Numbered from the stretch's first letter, positions 1-9,071 are shown. The stretch: DNA of 33,006 bases from a bacterium (GCA_026709815.1 JAPOSH010000045.1:1-33006), one strand, 5' to 3'. Numbers and translations: made by a program. The notes: generated by a model not told the origin, from the letters alone.

Positions 1-866
1 CAGATCTTTTCAAAATTTTTCTGCTCAGAGCGGAGCGCGTCTGGAATCCAGATATGGTTCATGTAGATGGTGCGGGTGTTGAGGCGGTGGTCCAGCACAT
101 CCTCCCGCAGGCCGGTGTGCTGGCTGACGGCGAAGAACGCCATCAGCCAGGCTCCGTAGACGGTGGGCAGGCCGATGTAGAGCAAGGGCACGATGGTCCA
201 CGCCGCCGACGACCAGGCCGCGACTGCGGCCAGGATGGCGATGTAGGCCCGGGATTCCCACTTCAGTTTGGGAAGCTCGTCGGCGGGAATGAACGACCGG
301 GCCTCGTCGTCGATGCGTCCGACGGCGTGCCTGGCGGTGCGCCCCATCATCTTGGGCACCTTCGCCAGGGGCACGAAGACCAGGACCAGCGAAGCAACCG
401 AGGAGGGGCGGGGCAAGACGATCTCGGCGTCGCGGCCCACCACGATGGTGTCGGTGTGGTGGCGGACGTGCGACCAGCGCCACAGGGTGGGCTGGCGCAG
501 CAGCATGAACGAGGCCAGGTAGTACACCGCGTCGTTGAGTTGCTTAGTCTTGAAGGCGGTGCCGTGGCCGCATTCGTGCCAGCGGGAGTCGCCGGCCCCG
601 CCGTAGAGGGCGCCGTAGGCGGCGAAAGCGGGGACGGCCCACCAGGTGCCCAGCGAGAGAAAGGCCAGGTAGCCGAACCCGGCCAACAGCCCCAGCCAGG
701 CCACGGTGTCCAGGGCGGCCCGGGCGTTGCCCCGGGTTTGCAGCTCGCGCAGCCGTGCGGGGTCGATGGGCGGGCGGAACCACTCGGCCTCCACGAGGCC
801 GGCGGCGGCGGCCCGGTCGGCCTCGGGGCCCCCGACCCGGTAGTCGCGGGCGGCGGCGCTCACCAT
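1..866 (-). CDS. Membrane fatty acid desaturase, 3' end cut by window edge
   Basis: The frame is open from ATG 866 to the window edge (288 codons seen). It reads as a membrane di-iron fatty acid desaturase, the family that puts double bonds into acyl chains with O2 and an electron donor. The first two histidine boxes are clear: HECGH at residues 97-101 and HVRHH at 133-137. There are hydrophobic segments near 55-95, 112-122, 155-170 and 207-245, and a QHTGLREDV...DHRLNTRT block at 249-265. Family members usually continue after NTRTxxMN into an NYHxEHH third box. Here the sequence instead turns into an AT-richer tail (HIWIPDALRSEQKNFEKI) with no such box, so the gene looks disrupted or chimeric at about base 55. 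It starts 19 bases after iolD and is probably the last gene seen of that operon. The exact substrate is unknown. Confidence 0.8.
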   Translation of the reverse strand, partial: MVSAAARDYRVGGPEADRAAAAGLVEAEWFRPPIDPARLRELQTRGNARAALDTVAWLGLLAGFGYLAFLSLGTWWAVPAFAAYGALYGGAGDSRWHECGHGTAFKTKQLNDAVYYLASFMLLRQPTLWRWSHVRHHTDTIVVGRDAEIVLPRPSSVASLVLVFVPLAKVPKMMGRTARHAVGRIDDEARSFIPADELPKLKWESRAYIAILAAVAAWSSAAWTIVPLLYIGLPTVYGAWLMAFFAVSQHTGLREDVLDHRLNTRTIYMNHIWIPDALRSEQKNFEKI

Positions 867-885
867 CTCGTCGGGCCTGTCCCGC

Positions 886-2778
886 TCACCAGCCCACCCG
901 CTGCGCGCCCTTGGCCGATTCCATGGCGGCGCGGGCGGCCCGCACCTCGGGGCTGGCGCTCACCTCGGGCACGCCCACCTCCCAGAACGACCCGCCCTCA
1001 GTCCAGCGATGGGCGTGGGTGTTCAGCGCGATCACATAGGTGCGCGCTGAGGCTCGGGCCCGGCCGAGGGCGGCCTCGAGCTCGGCGATGGAGGCCGCGG
1101 TCTCGGCGCCGCAGCCCATGGAGGCGGCGTGGGCGGCGAAGTCCACCGCAGTCGCCTGCTGCACCCGGGAGTCGGCGATGAGGTTGTTGAACGGCACCCC
1201 GCCTTGGGCCGTCTGCAAGCGGTTGATCACCGCGTAGCCGCCGTTGTCGCACACGATGACGATGAGCTTGTGGCCGGTGAGCACGGTGCTGTAGAGGTCG
1301 CTGTTCATCATCAGGTAGGAGCCGTCGCCCACCAGCACCACCACCTCTCGGTCGGGCAGGGCCATCTTGGCCCCCCATCCGCCGGAGATCTCATAGCCCA
1401 TGCAGGAGTAGCCGTACTCGCAGTCGAAGGAGTGGACGGTCTTCGCCCGCCATCCGTTCACCAGCTCGCCGGGAAATCCGCCTGCGGCGGCCAGCACATA
1501 GGTGGACTCGTCGGCGAGCCGGTCCACCGCTCCCACCACCTGGGCGTAGGAGGGCGGCTCGCCCTGTTGGTCCGCGGCGCCCTCGGAGGGTTGACCGGCT
1601 GCTGCCACTGCCTCGGGGGCGGCGATCTTGTCGATGTAGGCGTGGTACTGCGAGGTTTCCGATGCGGCCCGGTCAGACCACTCCTCGGGGGCCCGGTAGC
1701 CGCCCAGCGCCGCGCCCAGCTCGGCCAGGCCCTCGCGGGCGTCGGCCACCAGGGGCAGCGAGCGATGCTTGGACGCGTCGAATCGAGCGGCGTTCAATCC
1801 GATGATCCGGACGCCCTCGCCCCCGCCGAACACGGTCCACGATCCGGTGACGAAGTCGCCGAGGCGGGTGCCCACCGCCAGCACCGCGTCAGCCTCGGCG
1901 GCCATGGCGTTGGCCGAGGTGCAGCCGGTGACGCCGATGGGGCCGCAGTTGAGCGGGTGGTCGGCCGTCAATGAGGTGCGACCGGCCACCGTCTCCACCA
2001 CGGGGATGGCGTGGGCCTCGGCGAAGGCCCGGAGCTGGTCTTCGGCCAACGACCAGTGAACCCCGCCGCCGGCCACGATCACCGGCCGCTTTGCGGCGGC
2101 GAGGGCGGCTGCGGCCCGGCGCAGCTCACCGGCGTCGGGGCGGGGACGGCGGATCTCGTGGATGGTTTCCTCGAAGAAGCGGGAGGGGAAGTCGAAGGCG
2201 TCGGCCTGGACGTCCTGGGGGAGGCTGATGAAGGCCGGGCCGCAGTCGCCGGGGTCGAGCATGGTGGCCAAGGCGTGGGGCAGAGAGTGGACAACCTGCT
2301 CGGGGGCGGTGATGCGGTCCCAATAGCGGACCACGGGCCGGAAGGCGTCGTTGACGGTGAGTGTCGGGTTGCCGAAGTGCTCCACCTGCTGGAGCACAGG
2401 GTCGGGAATGCGGCTGTTGAAGGTGTCGCCGGCCAGCAGCAACAGCGGCATCCGGTTGGCCATGGCCACTGCGGCCGCGGTCACCATATTGGTGGCGCCC
2501 GGGCCGATGGAGCTGGTGGCGGCCATGATGCGCCGCCGCCGGTTGGCCTTGGCGAAGGCCACCGCGGCCAAGGCCATGCCCTGCTCGTTCTGTCCCCGCC
2601 AAGTGGGCAGAGCCTCGCCGGCCTGCTCGAGCTCGTGGCCCAGGCAAGTGACGTTGCCGTGGCCGAAGATGGCGAACACCCCGGCGAACAGCGGCACGAC
2701 GCGGCCTTCGACCTCGATGCGCTGCGCGGCCAGATAGCGCACCGCGGCCCCAGAAGCCGTCAAGCGGATGGTGTCCAT
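886..2778 (-). CDS. iolD: 3D-(3,5/4)-trihydroxycyclohexane-1,2-dione acylhydrolase (IolD)
   Basis: This 630-aa thiamine-diphosphate enzyme opens the inositol-derived ring: in the myo-inositol pathway IolD hydrolyses 3D-trihydroxycyclohexane-1,2-dione to 5-deoxy-D-glucuronate in the cytosol. The sequence shows the three-domain layout of the acetolactate synthase superfamily. The N-terminal PYR domain has the cofactor-activating glutamate in GQNEQG (E65). A central nucleotide-fold domain lies near 215-360. The C-terminal PP domain has the ThDP/Mg motif GDGSYLMMNS (484-493) ending in CDNGG (510-514). The stretch FDCEYGYSCMGYEISG before the motif is IolD-like. Length fits the family (about 620-640 aa). 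The start is ATG 2778, preceded by GGGAGGG about six bases upstream. It lies 27 bases after the Gfo/Idh/MocA gene in the same operon. Assignment to IolD rather than another ThDP enzyme also rests on the iolC and iolE types nearby. Confidence 0.9.
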   Translation of the reverse strand: MDTIRLTASGAAVRYLAAQRIEVEGRVVPLFAGVFAIFGHGNVTCLGHELEQAGEALPTWRGQNEQGMALAAVAFAKANRRRRIMAATSSIGPGATNMVTAAAVAMANRMPLLLLAGDTFNSRIPDPVLQQVEHFGNPTLTVNDAFRPVVRYWDRITAPEQVVHSLPHALATMLDPGDCGPAFISLPQDVQADAFDFPSRFFEETIHEIRRPRPDAGELRRAAAALAAAKRPVIVAGGGVHWSLAEDQLRAFAEAHAIPVVETVAGRTSLTADHPLNCGPIGVTGCTSANAMAAEADAVLAVGTRLGDFVTGSWTVFGGGEGVRIIGLNAARFDASKHRSLPLVADAREGLAELGAALGGYRAPEEWSDRAASETSQYHAYIDKIAAPEAVAAAGQPSEGAADQQGEPPSYAQVVGAVDRLADESTYVLAAAGGFPGELVNGWRAKTVHSFDCEYGYSCMGYEISGGWGAKMALPDREVVVLVGDGSYLMMNSDLYSTVLTGHKLIVIVCDNGGYAVINRLQTAQGGVPFNNLIADSRVQQATAVDFAAHAASMGCGAETAASIAELEAALGRARASARTYVIALNTHAHRWTEGGSFWEVGVPEVSASPEVRAARAAMESAKGAQRVGW

Positions 2779-2805
2779 GGCTGCCCTCCCATCATTCGAT
2801 TTCCG

Positions 2806-3981
2806 TCATTCGATTCTCAGCGATGCCACGTCTTCCCAGGCGCCGGTCTCCCAGCTCTTCAGCATGGCCGCTTGCACGCTGACGCAGGCCAGCGCCTGCT
2901 CCATGCCCGCGCCGTGGGGTCTGCCCTCGGCCACTGCGGTGAGGAATTGGTGGTCTTGGACAGCCACCATGTCCTCGAAGCCGATGGAGTTGGCATCACC
3001 GGGCACGAAAACGCCGTGAAAGGGGTGGCGGTCGCCGGCTCGCACCGTGGTGTAGCCCTGCTGCGGGTCGGACGCCCGGAACACCCGGAGCTCGTTGAGG
3101 GTCTCATGGTTCCAGCTCAGCGCGCCCTCGGTGCCGTAGACGTCGAAGGCCATCTGGCTTTGGGGGCCGACGATGGCACGGCTGGCCTCGAAGACGCCGT
3201 GGCTGCCGTTGGCGAACACGGCCAGCGCCCCGAAGTAGTCCTCGTTGGTCACCGCGCCGGTTGGATCACCGGGCCGGCCTCGGGCGTAGTGGGATGCTTC
3301 TGCCGACGGCAGCGGACGCTCGGTGATGAACGTCTTGCCCGTGCCCACCACCCGGGCAATCGGGCCGTTGAGGGCCAAGGCCAGGTCCACGGCGTGGCTC
3401 AAGATATCGGTGGTGGCGCCGTGCCCGGCTTGGTCGATCAGAAAGCGCCAGGAGAGCAGCCCGAGGGGGTCGGACCCGTACATGGAGAAGAACCGCCCCC
3501 GATAGTTGGTGATCTGCCCCAGTTCGCCGGCGGCGATGAGCTCTCGGGCGTGCAGCACCAGTGGGGCGAAGCGGTAGTTGTAGCCCACCCCGGTGATGAT
3601 CCCGGCCCGGCGGCAGGCCTTTTCGATCCGGGCGGTTTGGGCGGGGGTGCCGCCCACCGGCTTCTCGCAGAACACGTGCTTTCCAGCGGCGGCTGCCGCG
3701 GTCACCAGCGGCTCGTGCAGCATGTTGGGCGCGCAGACGAACACCGCGTCGACGTCGGGGTGCTCGACGGCGCGTCGCCAGTCGTCAGCGGTCTCCCGAA
3801 AGCCGAAGTCGTTCTGGGCCGCATGCCGTCGGGCTTCTGCCGTGTCGGCGCAGATCACCAAATCTGTTCTATAGGCCCGGTCTTGGAACAATGTGGGCAG
3901 CCGCAAACAGGAGCGGGCGTGGGCCTGGCCCATCCACCCGAATCCCAGCACGGCGAGCCCGATGCGCGGTCGGGAGGTCAT
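2806..3981 (-). CDS. Gfo/Idh/MocA family NAD(P)-dependent oxidoreductase, inositol dehydrogenase-like
   Basis: This 391-aa protein belongs to the Gfo/Idh/MocA family, whose members oxidise sugars and cyclitols at a ring carbon with NAD(P). The N-terminal Rossmann motif GFGWMG is at 13-18. The family signature EKP (catalytic lysine region) is at 106-108, after a CAPNMLHEP segment at 83-91. A TDILSHAVDL segment near 191-200 supplies the conserved Asp and His of the active site. In an iol-type operon the expected job is IolG-like oxidation of an inositol to an inosose, but sequence alone cannot set the substrate: IolG, IolX, IolW and MocA-type enzymes look alike. Its ATG overlaps the stop of the upstream hydroxyacid dehydrogenase gene as ATGA, which suggests translational coupling. 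Confidence 0.85.
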   Translation of the reverse strand: MTSRPRIGLAVLGFGWMGQAHARSCLRLPTLFQDRAYRTDLVICADTAEARRHAAQNDFGFRETADDWRRAVEHPDVDAVFVCAPNMLHEPLVTAAAAAGKHVFCEKPVGGTPAQTARIEKACRRAGIITGVGYNYRFAPLVLHARELIAAGELGQITNYRGRFFSMYGSDPLGLLSWRFLIDQAGHGATTDILSHAVDLALALNGPIARVVGTGKTFITERPLPSAEASHYARGRPGDPTGAVTNEDYFGALAVFANGSHGVFEASRAIVGPQSQMAFDVYGTEGALSWNHETLNELRVFRASDPQQGYTTVRAGDRHPFHGVFVPGDANSIGFEDMVAVQDHQFLTAVAEGRPHGAGMEQALACVSVQAAMLKSWETGAWEDVASLRIE

Positions 3982-4943
3982 GGGGCCGGGCGCGTCCGCC
4001 GGTCGATGCCGGGGTGGGCCGCCGCCGGGTTGAGCAGGTGTCGGGGGATCCCGCCCCGCAGCCAGACGAGGGCTTGCTCTAGGGCCTGTTCGATCAGCCT
4101 GACGATGCCCACTGCGGTGGTCGAGGCCACATGGGGGGTGATGACCACGTTGTCGCGGCCCGCAAGCGGGTCGTCGGGGGGCAGCGGCTCCGGCTCGGTG
4201 ACGTCGAGGCCGGCGCCGGCCACATGGCCGGCCTCGAGGGCGGCGAGCAGGGCGCTTTGGTCCACCAACGAGCCCCGGGCGCAGTTGACGATCACCACGC
4301 CGGGGCGCATGGTGGCCAGCGAGTCGGCGTTGACGATATGGCGGGTCTCCGGCGTCGCCGGGGCATGCAGCGAAACCACGTCGGCCGAGGCCCAGAGGCG
4401 GTCGAGGCTGACCAGCTCCCCGACCGGGGCCGAGTCCAGGTAAGGGTCGCAGACCAGCACGGTCATGCCCAGAGCCTCGCCGTAGCGCCCGAGGCGGCTG
4501 CCGATCCGGCCGCAGCCCACCAGGCCCAGCGTGCGGCCGTCCAACTCCAGGGCGCGGGGGCCGATGAGTCGGCCGGGCCCGCCCGCGGTCCCCGCGGCCA
4601 GGCGCGCTTCGGCCTGCTTGAGCTGCTTGGCCACCGCCAGCATCAGCGCCAGGGCGTGCTCCGCGGTGGAAACCGTGGGGGCGTCGGGGGTGTTGGTGGC
4701 GGCTACTCCGTGGGCCGCGCAGGCCGCGACGTCCACGTTGTCGTAGCCGACGCCCGAGCGGGCCACCACCTTGAGGTTGGGGAATCGACGGCAGGCGGCG
4801 TCACCCCAAGGCCGGTCTGCGGCCACCACCACCCCGTCGGCGCGCTCCGGGCCGTCGACCAGCTCCACGTCAGCAGGGATCACCACCTCAGGCGGGGGAG
4901 TGCGGTCGATCCAGATTCGGATCTCGGACCCGGCCCCGGTCAT
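3978..4943 (-). CDS. D-isomer-specific 2-hydroxyacid dehydrogenase
   Basis: This 321-aa protein belongs to the D-2-hydroxyacid dehydrogenase family (glyoxylate/hydroxypyruvate reductase and phosphoglycerate dehydrogenase type). These enzymes interconvert 2-keto acids and D-2-hydroxy acids with NAD(P)H. The Rossmann motif is GCGRIG (143-148). The expected catalytic set is visible: Arg in CARGSLVD (R223), Glu in the DVTEPEP block (about 250-252), and His in TPHVAS (H271). The frame stays open upstream to about 5270, but that part overlaps the kinase gene on the same strand. ATG 4943 gives the natural family N-terminus, though its GGAG lies very close. The gene starts 34 bases after the iolC-type gene and overlaps the next gene by ATGA. 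A hydroxyacid dehydrogenase is not a standard member of the myo-inositol pathway, so its substrate here is open. Confidence 0.87.
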   Translation of the reverse strand: MTGAGSEIRIWIDRTPPPEVVIPADVELVDGPERADGVVVAADRPWGDAACRRFPNLKVVARSGVGYDNVDVAACAAHGVAATNTPDAPTVSTAEHALALMLAVAKQLKQAEARLAAGTAGGPGRLIGPRALELDGRTLGLVGCGRIGSRLGRYGEALGMTVLVCDPYLDSAPVGELVSLDRLWASADVVSLHAPATPETRHIVNADSLATMRPGVVIVNCARGSLVDQSALLAALEAGHVAGAGLDVTEPEPLPPDDPLAGRDNVVITPHVASTTAVGIVRLIEQALEQALVWLRGGIPRHLLNPAAAHPGIDRRTRPAP

Positions 4944-4977
4944 GCTCCGGCCCCGGCGGGCACGTCCTGGGGAGCGG

Positions 4978-5907
4978 TCATGCTTGCTCGGCCAGCATCT
5001 GGTCGATCTCCTCGGGGGTGGGCATGGCATCCGAACAGGCCAGGCGACCGGCCACGATAGCCCCGGCAGCGTTGGCCCGGGTGACGATTTCCACCGGGGC
5101 GAGGCCGGCCAGCAGCCCGTCGGCCAACGAGCCCCCGAAGGCGTCGCCGGCGCCCAATCCGCACACCGTCGCCACCGGCATGGGGGGGACCTCGACACGG
5201 TGTTCCGGGGTGGCCGCCAGCACCCCGTCGGACCCCTGCTTGACGATGGCCAGCGACACCCCCCGCTCAAGCAGCCGGTCGGCGGCGGTATGGGGGTCGG
5301 CGGCGCCGACGGCGATCTCGCACTCGGTGCGGTTGCCCACCGCCACGGTGGCCAGTTCGATGGCCGGTGCGATGTGCTGGCCGGCCTGTCGGGGGGAATC
5401 CCAGAAGCTGGGCCGGTAGTCCAAGTCGAGCACGGTGTGGGGTCGCCGGTTCCGCTGCTTCAGCACCTCCAGCACGGTCGACCGGGATGGCTCTTGGGCG
5501 AAGCGGGATCCCGCGGTCCACAGCACCGGCACGGTGGCGGCGATGTCGGGGACGTCGGCAGGGGCCAGGTTCATCTCCGGGCCCCGGGGCTCGCGGTAGA
5601 ACAGCAGCGGCGGATCGGTCGGGGGGTCGAGCGCGCAGAAGGCCAACGCGGTGCGCAGGACGGGGTCGGTGGACACGTAGCGGTTGTCCACCCCGAACTT
5701 CTCGGCCAGCTCGGCCCGGATGTACTCCCCGAAGCCGTCGTCGCCCACCCTGGTCACCACCGCGGCCCGCCGGCCCAACCGGGCGCAGGCTACGGCCACG
5801 TTGGTGGGCGATCCGCCGATCGATTTGGCGAACGTCTGGACCTTGCTCAGCGGCACGCCGCTCTGCTGGGGGTAGAGGTCGACGCTGACCCGTCCGATGG
5901 CCAGCAC
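4978..5907 (-). CDS. iolC: PfkB-family carbohydrate kinase, 5-dehydro-2-deoxygluconokinase type (IolC)
   Basis: This 309-aa PfkB (ribokinase)-family kinase uses ATP to phosphorylate a sugar acid; IolC makes 5-dehydro-2-deoxygluconate 6-phosphate. The N-terminus GRVSVDLYPQQ (5-15) followed by a GGSPTNVAVACARLG signature (31-45) matches IolC better than ribokinase or fructokinase. The C-terminal GAGD motif (252-255) carries the catalytic Asp255 within GLGAGDAFGGSLADG. The start used is GTG 5907. No strong ribosome-binding site is seen, and no other in-frame ATG or GTG exists between it and the upstream ATPase gene. The gene sits between the ABC transporter genes and the dehydrogenases, consistent with trapping the transported and processed compound. 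No IolB or IolJ gene is visible beside it. Confidence 0.82.
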   Translation of the reverse strand: MLAIGRVSVDLYPQQSGVPLSKVQTFAKSIGGSPTNVAVACARLGRRAAVVTRVGDDGFGEYIRAELAEKFGVDNRYVSTDPVLRTALAFCALDPPTDPPLLFYREPRGPEMNLAPADVPDIAATVPVLWTAGSRFAQEPSRSTVLEVLKQRNRRPHTVLDLDYRPSFWDSPRQAGQHIAPAIELATVAVGNRTECEIAVGAADPHTAADRLLERGVSLAIVKQGSDGVLAATPEHRVEVPPMPVATVCGLGAGDAFGGSLADGLLAGLAPVEIVTRANAAGAIVAGRLACSDAMPTPEEIDQMLAEQA

Positions 5908-5990
5908 TTCGAGTGCGAGCGGAGCGCGGCCGGCCTCGGCCGCCCGGGTGTCAGACTCGCCGTGATGGTAGTGCCGGCCCGAATCAGCCT

Positions 5991-6770
5991 CTACGCGCCG
6001 GCCTGAGCCAGCTCGTGCTGGAGGGCCTCGAGTTCGGCGCCGCCGGCCATGAGCTGGGTCAAGTCGGCCTGCGAGAGCTCTTCTTTGGCCCAGTTGCCCA
6101 TGGATTGGCCTCGATTGAGGATCACGAAGCGGTCGCCCACCGGGTAGGCGTGGTTGGGATTGTGGGTGATGAAGATAACGGCTAGGCCCTGGTCCCGAGC
6201 CTCCACGATCCGCCGCAGCACCACGCCCGACTGCTTCACCCCCAGCGCGGAGGTGGGCTCATCCAGAATGAGCACCCGGGCGCCGAAGTAGCTGGCCCGG
6301 GCGATGGCCACCGACTGCCGCTCGCCGCCCGAGAGGGTGCCCACCGGCTGCTCGACGTCGCGGATGTCGATGCCCATCTTGGCCATCTCCTCCTTGGCGA
6401 TGCGCTTGGCCCTCTCGATGTCGATCTGGCGGAAGGGCCATATGCCGGTCTTGGGCTCCGAACCGAGGAAGAAGTTCCGCCAAACCGACATGAGCGGCAC
6501 CATGGCCAAGTCCTGGTACACGGTGGCGATGCCCCGGCTCAGAGCCTCGCGAGGCGAGTTGAAGCGCACCTCCTCGCCCTCCATCACGAGCCTGCCCTCG
6601 TCGTGCTGGTGAACGCCGGCCAAGATCTTGATGAAGGTGGACTTGCCCGCGCCGTTGTCGCCGAGCACGCAGGTCACCTCCCCGGGGTTCACGGTGGTGG
6701 TCACGCCGGTGAGGGCGATGATGTTCCCGTAGAACTTCGAGATGTTGTGGAGTTCGAGGAGTTCAGCCAT
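5991..6770 (-). CDS. Sugar ABC transporter ATP-binding protein
   Basis: This 259-aa single-domain ABC ATPase would power import of a sugar or cyclitol at the inner face of the membrane. The Walker A motif is GDNGAGKST (37-45), the signature is LSGGE (146-150), Walker B is LILDEP (167-172), and the switch histidine lies in THN (H203). One ABC domain rather than the fused double domain of RbsA or XylG resembles the FrcA-type transporters. The partners are the long permease (51 bases upstream) and the binding lipoprotein before that. AAGGAGG lies seven bases before ATG 6770, a strong ribosome-binding site. The stop is TAG at 5991-5993, and 83 non-coding bases separate it from the iolC-type gene. 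An inositol substrate is inferred only from the operon. Confidence 0.92.
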   Translation of the reverse strand: MAELLELHNISKFYGNIIALTGVTTTVNPGEVTCVLGDNGAGKSTFIKILAGVHQHDEGRLVMEGEEVRFNSPREALSRGIATVYQDLAMVPLMSVWRNFFLGSEPKTGIWPFRQIDIERAKRIAKEEMAKMGIDIRDVEQPVGTLSGGERQSVAIARASYFGARVLILDEPTSALGVKQSGVVLRRIVEARDQGLAVIFITHNPNHAYPVGDRFVILNRGQSMGNWAKEELSQADLTQLMAGGAELEALQHELAQAGA

Positions 6771-6821
6771 CAGCGGGCCTCCTTGGGGCTGTGTGGAACC
6801 GAAGCGTCGCGGGGGTGGGAG

Positions 6822-9050
6822 TCATCGGACTTTCTCCGCCTGAGAGCGCACGTAGTTGTTGACCAGCACCGCCACCAGGAGCAGGGCGCCCAGCACCAAG
6901 AAGCGCCAGTCGCTGTTCCAGGTGGCGAAGCCGATGCCGGATGTGATCATGCCCCAGATCACCGCGCCGATGGCCGCCCCGATGGCCGATCCGTAGCCGC
7001 CGGTGAGCAGGCAACCGCCGACCACCGCCACGATGATGTAGCGGAACTCGTTTCCGTCGCCCACGTTGGCCTGCACGGAGTTGAGCCGGAAGGCGATTAC
7101 CATGCCGGTGATCCACGCCGATGCCGATACCAGCATGAACAGCGTGGTCTTGGTGCGCGCCGCGGGCACGCCCACCGAGCGGGAGGCGTCCTTGTTGCCG
7201 CCCACCGCGAAGATCCAGTTGCCGAACTGGGTGCGGGCCAGCAACCAGGCGCCGAGCACCGCGAACGCCAGGAACAGCATCACGCCCACGCCGAAGCGCG
7301 TCTCGGCCCGGGTGTTGGCCAGCTCGTCGCCGGTGATGAACATCAGCTTGGCCGCGATGCCCAGCATGACTGAGCCGATGCCGATGAAGATCAGCGAGCG
7401 GCCCACGCTCTCATCGGAAGTAAACAGCGTGCGGTAGAGCGTGGCCAGGGCGCAGACCGCGAAGACGACGAGGCCGCCCTTCACCGCAGCCATGATGATG
7501 CTGTAGAGGATCCCGTCGCCGTCGGCCAGCTCGAGGATGAGAGACAGCAATCCGGCGACCAAGCCCAGCCCCAAGCCGATCTGGCGGGGAAGCGCTGAGG
7601 GCGCAGGCGGGGGAGGCGCCGAAGTGCGCCGGGCCGCGATCAAACGGGTGATCGCTGATGCGGCCAGAACCAGCGCGATCAAAAGCAACGCGGTGAACAA
7701 CTCCACCCGAAGCTTGCGGGACCCGGCTTCCGATTGGATGAAGAAGGCCAGAATCACGATGCCCGCCGAGGTGAGGAGGGTGAACAACGCCGCCAGCCCC
7801 CGGCGGCGGGCGGCCAGGCTGAGCAGCACCACCCCCGCAATGCCCAGGATGCCGAACAAGATGGCCCGAGCGCCCTGCACGGTGACCATGTAGCTGATTC
7901 CGGGGATGAGGGCGACGACGGCGCCGATGGCCGGATACCCCACGCTGACCCGGCCCAAGGCGGCCAGAACGGCCAGGACTCCCGTGGTGCCGATGCCGAT
8001 GGCCAGCACGGCGCGGCCCGGCGTGCCGGTCAAGAAGTCAAGGCGATCGGAGTTCTCCGGGTTCATGACCGCGGCGATCACGATGGCGCCGACGATGGCG
8101 CCGATTCCGGCGAAGAGGAGCTGCACCACCCGCGGGTCGCGTTCGGCTGCGGCCGCGCCCCGCTCGGCCGGTTGGTAGCGGGCGGCGCACCAGCCGCCTG
8201 TCGCCACCAGCACGCCTGCTCCCATGAGGATGCCGAAGATCCAATTGGAGGCGGTGCTGTCTTGGTTGAGCAGCAGGATGAACCCGATGGCGCCGAGCGC
8301 TGCGCCTGCGGCCGAGACCAGGTACCCGACCGCGTTGGGGTGCTCGCGCCGGGCATAGGCCAACTCCATGGTGCCCAATATCAGCACCACAGCGCCGATG
8401 ATGAGCAGGCCGCTCCAGGCCCAGTCCCGGTTGTCCCAGACGTGTCCGTTTCGGACCCAGGAGGCGCCGAAGATATTGTCCCAGAACTCGTAGCCGCCGG
8501 AGCGGTCGAGGCCTTCGGCGATCACCTTGTTGGTGAACAGTTTGGTGAATCCGAGCTTGGCCCCGATGCGGATGAAGAACGTGGGCAGGGTGCCGATGAA
8601 GCTGGGCAGCGAGGTCTTCTCCACCAGCGTCCCGTTGAACCAGCCGATGGCCAAGGCGAAAGCCAGCGAGAGGGGGACTGCGAGGTGCAGGCTGAGCCCG
8701 GCGCCCCCCAGCGTGGCGGTGTCGCTGCTCAACAGCACCACGATCACCGCGGTGGCGCCGGTCATCGAGCCTGAGGAGAGGTCGAACTCTCCGCCGATCA
8801 TCAAAAGGGCCACCGGCACTGCCATCAGGCCGAGGGTGGCGGCCACATCCAGATAGTTGGCCGTGCCTCCTGCGGTGCCGAACGGCGCTGAAACCAGCCA
8901 GAACAACAGCCACACCCCGACCGCGCCGATCAGCGCGCCGATCTCGGGTCTGGTCAAGAGCTGCTGCACAGGCCCCCTGTGGGCCAACCGCTCGTCTTGT
9001 GCTGGCGACGGGCGGACCGCAGAGTCAGTTGCAGTGGTCGCTTCGGCCAC
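6822..9050 (-). CDS. Oversized sugar ABC transporter permease with a large inserted membrane region
   Basis: This 742-aa polytopic membrane protein is the channel subunit of the sugar ABC importer. The two ends match the RbsC/FrcC-type permease family. The N-terminal part (about 35-175) has GGEFDLSSGSMTG (86-98) and NGTLVEKTSLPSFIGTLPTFF (139-159). The C-terminal part (about 585-742) has the cytoplasmic coupling loop GNWIFAVGGNKDASRSVGV and the final glycine-rich helices. The family is usually about 320-350 aa. Here roughly 370 extra residues (about 205-580) sit between the halves; they are strongly hydrophobic, with about ten possible membrane helices and a proline-rich cytosolic-looking linker near 475-490. 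The frame is unbroken, so this is an insertion or fusion and not a frameshift artefact. The start is GTG 9050 with a GGGGGGA ribosome-binding site five bases upstream. Confidence 0.88.
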   Translation of the reverse strand: MAEATTATDSAVRPSPAQDERLAHRGPVQQLLTRPEIGALIGAVGVWLLFWLVSAPFGTAGGTANYLDVAATLGLMAVPVALLMIGGEFDLSSGSMTGATAVIVVLLSSDTATLGGAGLSLHLAVPLSLAFALAIGWFNGTLVEKTSLPSFIGTLPTFFIRIGAKLGFTKLFTNKVIAEGLDRSGGYEFWDNIFGASWVRNGHVWDNRDWAWSGLLIIGAVVLILGTMELAYARREHPNAVGYLVSAAGAALGAIGFILLLNQDSTASNWIFGILMGAGVLVATGGWCAARYQPAERGAAAAERDPRVVQLLFAGIGAIVGAIVIAAVMNPENSDRLDFLTGTPGRAVLAIGIGTTGVLAVLAALGRVSVGYPAIGAVVALIPGISYMVTVQGARAILFGILGIAGVVLLSLAARRRGLAALFTLLTSAGIVILAFFIQSEAGSRKLRVELFTALLLIALVLAASAITRLIAARRTSAPPPPAPSALPRQIGLGLGLVAGLLSLILELADGDGILYSIIMAAVKGGLVVFAVCALATLYRTLFTSDESVGRSLIFIGIGSVMLGIAAKLMFITGDELANTRAETRFGVGVMLFLAFAVLGAWLLARTQFGNWIFAVGGNKDASRSVGVPAARTKTTLFMLVSASAWITGMVIAFRLNSVQANVGDGNEFRYIIVAVVGGCLLTGGYGSAIGAAIGAVIWGMITSGIGFATWNSDWRFLVLGALLLVAVLVNNYVRSQAEKVR

Positions 9051-9071
9051 GAGAGTCCCCCCTCTCTCTGC

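Noticed and set aside
2011-4443. Long plus-strand open frame (810 codons) opposite iolD and the dehydrogenases
   Set aside because: Its translation is Gly/Ala/His/Gln-rich with no family resemblance and lies antisense to well-recognised genes; it is a GC-rich third-codon-position shadow.
4944-5270. N-terminal extension of the hydroxyacid dehydrogenase to 430 residues
   Set aside because: It lies inside the kinase gene in a different frame and shows no dehydrogenase features.
7734-8774. Plus-strand 346-codon frame inside the permease gene
   Set aside because: Composition is Asp/Gly/His/Gln-rich shadow sequence opposite a clear membrane protein.
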